From: an uncultured Siphonobacter sp.
GTDB taxonomy: Bacteria > Bacteroidota > Bacteroidia > Cytophagales > Spirosomataceae
Length of the DNA stretch: 64,000 nucleotides
Assembly (NCBI GenBank): GCA_913775095.1
Contig: CAJYIW010000007.1
Location: 32,001 to 96,000, forward strand
Direction of reading: 5' to 3'
Part shown: positions 60,893-64,000 of the stretch, one piece after another
Layout: each line of letters begins with the position of its first letter
Numbering within the stretch: the stretch's first letter is position 1
The notes under the pieces: generated by a model
The model's input: only the letters and a program-made list of their open reading frames with translations
The model's database searches: none
Told to the model about the DNA's origin: nothing
Position numbers and translations under genes: made by a program

Positions 60893-62128
60893 ATGTCTAC
60901 CTCCAGCTCCCTGACCGCGAGCACAACGCGATCGGCCTATACCATCATTCTGGTAGCCGCGTTGGGTTATTTTGTCGATGTATACGATCTGATTCTGTTC
61001 GGAGTGATCCGCAATCCCAGTTTACTGGATCTGGGCGTTCCCGAAAATCAACTGCTGGCTCAGGGAACCACGCTCTTCAACTGGCAAATGGCCGGGATGT
61101 TACTGGGCGGAATTTTCTGGGGCGTGATTGGCGATAAGAAAGGCCGCAAGTCGGTTCTGTTTGGCTCTATTCTGATGTATTCGCTCGCCAATGCCATCAA
61201 TGGAATGATCAGCGATCTCACGATTTATGCGGTATTACGTTTCGTGGCAGGCGTTGGTTTAGCCGGAGAACTGGGAGCCGGAATTACGCTGATCAACGAA
61301 ACCATGCCGAAAGAAAAGCGGGGTTACGGAACTCTGATTGTGGCCGGGTTTGGAGCTTCGGGAGCCGTTTTTGCCGCTTTATTACCCGAGTTTATTCCGA
61401 ACTGGCGGATTCTGTACTTCATTGGTGGAGCGTTGGGACTGGCCTTATTAACCCTGAGAATCGGGACTTATGAGTCAGACTTATTTGAAAAAGTGGAACA
61501 CAGCTCGGTGAAAAAAGGTGATTTTTTCAGCCTGTTTACCAATCAGAAACGCTTCAAAAAGTACCTGGCCTGCATTTTCATCGGTATTCCCATCTGGTAC
61601 GTGATTTCCGTACTGGTGCTTTCGGCCCCGGAGCTGGTCAAAGCCCTCGGCGTTCAGAATATTCGCCCGAACCTGACGATTGCCTACCTCTATGCCGGAC
61701 TTTCCATCGGAGATATCGTCGTCGGATTAATCAGTCAGCAAATCCGAAGCCGCAAGAAAGCGATTTATCTGTATCTGGCTTCCCTGACCGTTCTGGTGGT
61801 TTATTACATGTACTCTCAGGGACTTTCCCCCCAGGAATTCTACTGGCTGTGCTTCGTGCTGGGCTTTTTTGCCGGGTATTGGGCCATGTTCGTGACGATG
61901 TCTTCCGAACAGTTTGGAACCAACCTGCGGGCAACGGTTACCACTACCATTCCCAACTTTGTACGCGGTGCCGTGATTCCGATCAGTCTGCTGTTCAAAA
62001 CGTTCATTCCCTCACTTGGCCTGATTGGCTCTGCACTAACCGTAGGGATGGTTTGCCTCGGACTGGCTTTTATTGCCAACTGGAGTGTGGAGGAAACCTT
62101 CGGAAAAGAACTCGATTACATGGAATAA
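60893..62128 (+). CDS. Major facilitator superfamily transporter
   Basis: A 411-residue inner-membrane protein with about 12 helices of the MFS metabolite:H+ symporter (sugar porter-like) group. Seen: YFVDVYDLILFGVI (conserved Asp residues in helix 1), GVIGDKKGRKSVLFGS (the MFS loop 2-3 motif), RFVAGVGLAGELGAGITLI, and SEQFGTNLRATVTT in the second half. The substrate is not known. Its 3' end overlaps the convergent hydrolase gene by 13 bp. Confidence 0.9.
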   Translation: MSTSSSLTASTTRSAYTIILVAALGYFVDVYDLILFGVIRNPSLLDLGVPENQLLAQGTTLFNWQMAGMLLGGIFWGVIGDKKGRKSVLFGSILMYSLANAINGMISDLTIYAVLRFVAGVGLAGELGAGITLINETMPKEKRGYGTLIVAGFGASGAVFAALLPEFIPNWRILYFIGGALGLALLTLRIGTYESDLFEKVEHSSVKKGDFFSLFTNQKRFKKYLACIFIGIPIWYVISVLVLSAPELVKALGVQNIRPNLTIAYLYAGLSIGDIVVGLISQQIRSRKKAIYLYLASLTVLVVYYMYSQGLSPQEFYWLCFVLGFFAGYWAMFVTMSSEQFGTNLRATVTTTIPNFVRGAVIPISLLFKTFIPSLGLIGSALTVGMVCLGLAFIANWSVEETFGKELDYME

Positions 62129-63105
62129 AGTATCCCGGAAACGAATTCCACCGTCCGGCGGTCCACCCAATAGATACCGTCGGGCGATTTTTCATAAAAG
62201 CCACAATGGCCTCCCAGCCGGGGTGTTTCCAGCCAGAGGTACTCCGAATGGCGGGCTGCTTCTTCGGGCGAACAGCTGGGCGAAAGAATCGGATCGTTCT
62301 GGGCGTTCAAAAGTAACGTTGGCACCTGGATCGCACCCAGGTAAGGCAAAGCTGAAGTAGCTTCGGCGTAGTTACTCCATCCGAAAAAAGGAGAAACGTA
62401 TTCGTTGGTAAAGTCGTCGAGCGTTCGATACCGGGCAAATTCGGCGTACTGTTTCGGATCAATGAGGTGTTGCCTCAGCGTCATGAATTTGCGGAGTTTT
62501 TTCATGAAATACCATTCATAAAAAGTGCCCCGGCAAGCTGCCATACTGCCCACCATGTCAGTAGGTGAAGAAATGGCAACCATCGCTTTCACAACCTTCG
62601 AAATCGTTGAACCCGACTCGCCCGCATATTTTAAAATCTGGTTGCCCCCCTTACTGAAACCAATCAGGATGAGTTCGGCATAGCCTTTGCCCAGGACATG
62701 ACTGATAACCTCGTGCAATTCGTCAGTACTGCCGTGCGTCGTGATTTTTTCAAGACGATTACAACTGCCGCTCAGGCCGCGATGATTCCAGACCAGAGCA
62801 TCGTATCCAGCCCGATTGAAAGCCTTGACGGATCCCAGAATGTACTGACGGGTACTGTTTCCCAAATACCCGTGTGAAAAAATTACTAATGGTTTAACGG
62901 TGCTGTCAGTCAGAGGATTAGGGTCACTTTGAACGGAGGCGTAGCTCCAGTCAAGATCCAGAAAATCGCCGTCATTCAATTCCAGACGTTCGCGTGAGTA
63001 GTTTACTCCATACACTCGCCGGAAAGAACTGGGATAAATCGTTGAAATATGCGGGTTTCTAATCCAGGAAGGAGCCCGGTAGGAAGATTCTTTAATCAAT
63101 GGCAT
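62116..63105 (-). CDS. YheT-like alpha/beta hydrolase
   Basis: A 329-residue cytoplasmic hydrolase of the YheT/EMB8 group. Seen: RNPHISTIYPSSFRR, LELNDGDFLDLDW, VIFSHGYLGNSTRQY (oxyanion region), WNHRGLSGS, the nucleophile Ser in LIGFSKGGNQI (GxSxG), Asp in NAQNDPIL, and His in LGGHCGFYEK. The triad is complete. Members are thought to act on lipid-like esters; the true substrate is unknown. The 3' end overlaps the MFS gene by 13 bp. Confidence 0.9.
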   Translation of the reverse strand: MPLIKESSYRAPSWIRNPHISTIYPSSFRRVYGVNYSRERLELNDGDFLDLDWSYASVQSDPNPLTDSTVKPLVIFSHGYLGNSTRQYILGSVKAFNRAGYDALVWNHRGLSGSCNRLEKITTHGSTDELHEVISHVLGKGYAELILIGFSKGGNQILKYAGESGSTISKVVKAMVAISSPTDMVGSMAACRGTFYEWYFMKKLRKFMTLRQHLIDPKQYAEFARYRTLDDFTNEYVSPFFGWSNYAEATSALPYLGAIQVPTLLLNAQNDPILSPSCSPEEAARHSEYLWLETPRLGGHCGFYEKSPDGIYWVDRRTVEFVSGILYSM

Positions 63106-63334
63106 GAAGTAAAGATAACAGAACCCCCGGCGGGGTCTGAATGAATAATATTTTAAAATGGAATAATATTTTCTTTCTCAGGGAAGTGATACCGGTTTAA
63201 AGTGTAGTTTAGTCGAGCCAAATAATAAGGGTGTGTTGGCATAATCCTTTCACCTACTAGCTACCAGAAACTTTTTTAGTAGTTTCGTTTCACTATTGAA
63301 TGTTTTCCTGCCAACATGACAGGTCCCTCGCTAT

Positions 63335-64000
63335 ATGAATAAAAAGAAGCCTAGTTCTCTCACCAACCTGCATCTAGTTGAAATGTCTGATTTTGATAGT
63401 ATGGAAATGATTCCGCTGTCGGCAGGAGATTTTGATGAAAATGACGATCCTGCGGATTATGCTGAGCAACTGCCCATATTGCCCATTCGCAATATTGTGT
63501 TGTTTCCGGGGATGGTGATTCCAGTGACGGTAGGCCGTCAGAAATCCATCCGTCTGGTAAAGAAGCAGTATAAAGCCAAGAATAAAGTAGTAGGCGTGGT
63601 GGCCATGGCTAACCCGCAAAAAGAGGAACCCACGCCCGAGGATCTTTATCGGGTAGGGACGCTGGCCCAGATCCTGAAAATGATTGTGTTACCGGATGGA
63701 AACGTAACCATCATCGTTCAGGGTAAAAAACGCTTTGAAATTCAGGAATTCCTGAAGGAAGAGCCGCATTTTCTGGCTCAGGTTAATTACATCGACGACA
63801 ATTTTCCTTCCAAACCCAATCGGGAGGCGAAGGCCCTGATCCAGTCCCTGCGGGATGCGGCTCATAAATCGTTGAATCTTAATCCTGAAATTCCGAGAGA
63901 AGCTCAGATCGCTCTGGACAACATTGAGTCCAACAACTTTCTGATTCATTTTTTATCGGCTAATACCAATGCCGATCAGGCCGAAAAACAGGCCTTGCTC
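63335..64000 (+). CDS. lon: Lon protease, N-terminal part (cut by window end)
   Basis: The first 222 codons of a Lon-family ATP-dependent protease, running in frame off the window end. After an acidic leader (about 1-50), the Lon N-terminal substrate-binding domain begins: LPILPIRNIVLFPGMVIPVT, then VVGVVAMANPQ, DLYRVGTLAQILKMIVLPDG and VIVQGKKRFE-like VTIIVQGKKRFEI. The AAA+ and Ser-Lys protease domains lie beyond the window. Lon degrades misfolded and regulatory proteins in the cytoplasm. The gap 63106-63334 shows no gene. Confidence 0.93.
   Translation, partial: MNKKKPSSLTNLHLVEMSDFDSMEMIPLSAGDFDENDDPADYAEQLPILPIRNIVLFPGMVIPVTVGRQKSIRLVKKQYKAKNKVVGVVAMANPQKEEPTPEDLYRVGTLAQILKMIVLPDGNVTIIVQGKKRFEIQEFLKEEPHFLAQVNYIDDNFPSKPNREAKALIQSLRDAAHKSLNLNPEIPREAQIALDNIESNNFLIHFLSANTNADQAEKQALL

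Noticed and set aside
62116-62128. 13-bp overlap of convergent genes as a sign of misannotation
   Set aside because: Both proteins end with plausible family C termini, so the overlap seems real and ordinary.
1-64000. CRISPR arrays, tRNA and rRNA genes, transposases
   Set aside because: No regularly spaced direct repeats, no cloverleaf-like sequences with a TTCRANYY arm and no transposase frames were noticed. This was a visual reading, so a tRNA scan should confirm.

Overview
The window is chromosomal DNA of a Bacteroidota bacterium, most likely of the order Cytophagales. The evidence is a SusC/SusD pair, a type IX secretion plug protein, two DUF5723 outer-membrane proteins, an orphan LytTR protein, a DUF3276 (PUR-like) protein, repeated TAnnTTTG promoter elements and few clear Shine-Dalgarno sites. 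The genus cannot be fixed from the sequence alone. I saw no rRNA, tRNA, CRISPR array or transposase.

Layout. 0-9.5 kb: a lone circularly permuted ATP-grasp protein; a receiver protein beside a hybrid kinase with HPt (a phosphorelay); a translationally coupled thiolase/acyl-CoA ligase pair whose thiolase lacks the second catalytic cysteine; a TonB-dependent receptor. 9.6-18.0 kb: an accessory-looking island with an XRE-S24 repressor, a second XRE regulator, several unknown proteins, a PIN-like protein, a DUF4385 protein, a compact minus-strand operon around a RecE-like PD-(D/E)XK nuclease, RuvB, a candidate small RNA and a large protein with a possible HEPN-like stretch. 18.0-23.5 kb: an M23 peptidase lipoprotein and a small pectin/hemicellulose group (SGNH esterase-GH28 fusion, KdgF-like cupin, GH43 lipoprotein).

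23.5-36.7 kb: a TlpA-like lipoprotein, Na+/H+ antiporter, glyS, a GNAT enzyme, an NlpC/P60 peptidase, pheS, a LytTR regulator, a beta-barrel protein, radA, two small exported proteins, a DUF5723 protein and a patatin. 36.7-41.2 kb: a minus-strand SusC/SusD pair with a good promoter. 41.6-56.9 kb: an ABC-F ATPase, the T9SS plug protein, ychF, a PUR-like protein, an RlpA-like protein, a DUF58 protein, a TIM-barrel isomerase, a thioredoxin-family protein, a YdcF-like protein, pfkA, a second DUF5723 protein and hslU without hslV. 57.3-64.0 kb: the elongasome pair PBP2-RodA, an MFS transporter, a YheT-like hydrolase and the start of lon, cut by the window end.

Most convergent gene pairs are separated by a long, often perfect palindrome that starts at or near a stop codon and probably acts as a terminator for both strands. 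The best candidates for undescribed biology are the 9.6-18.0 kb island (nuclease operon, PIN-like and HEPN-like proteins, orphan small transcript) and the thiolase/ligase pair with an altered active site. Start codons were often moved inside the longest open frame, using signal peptides, promoters or terminators as guides; each case is stated.
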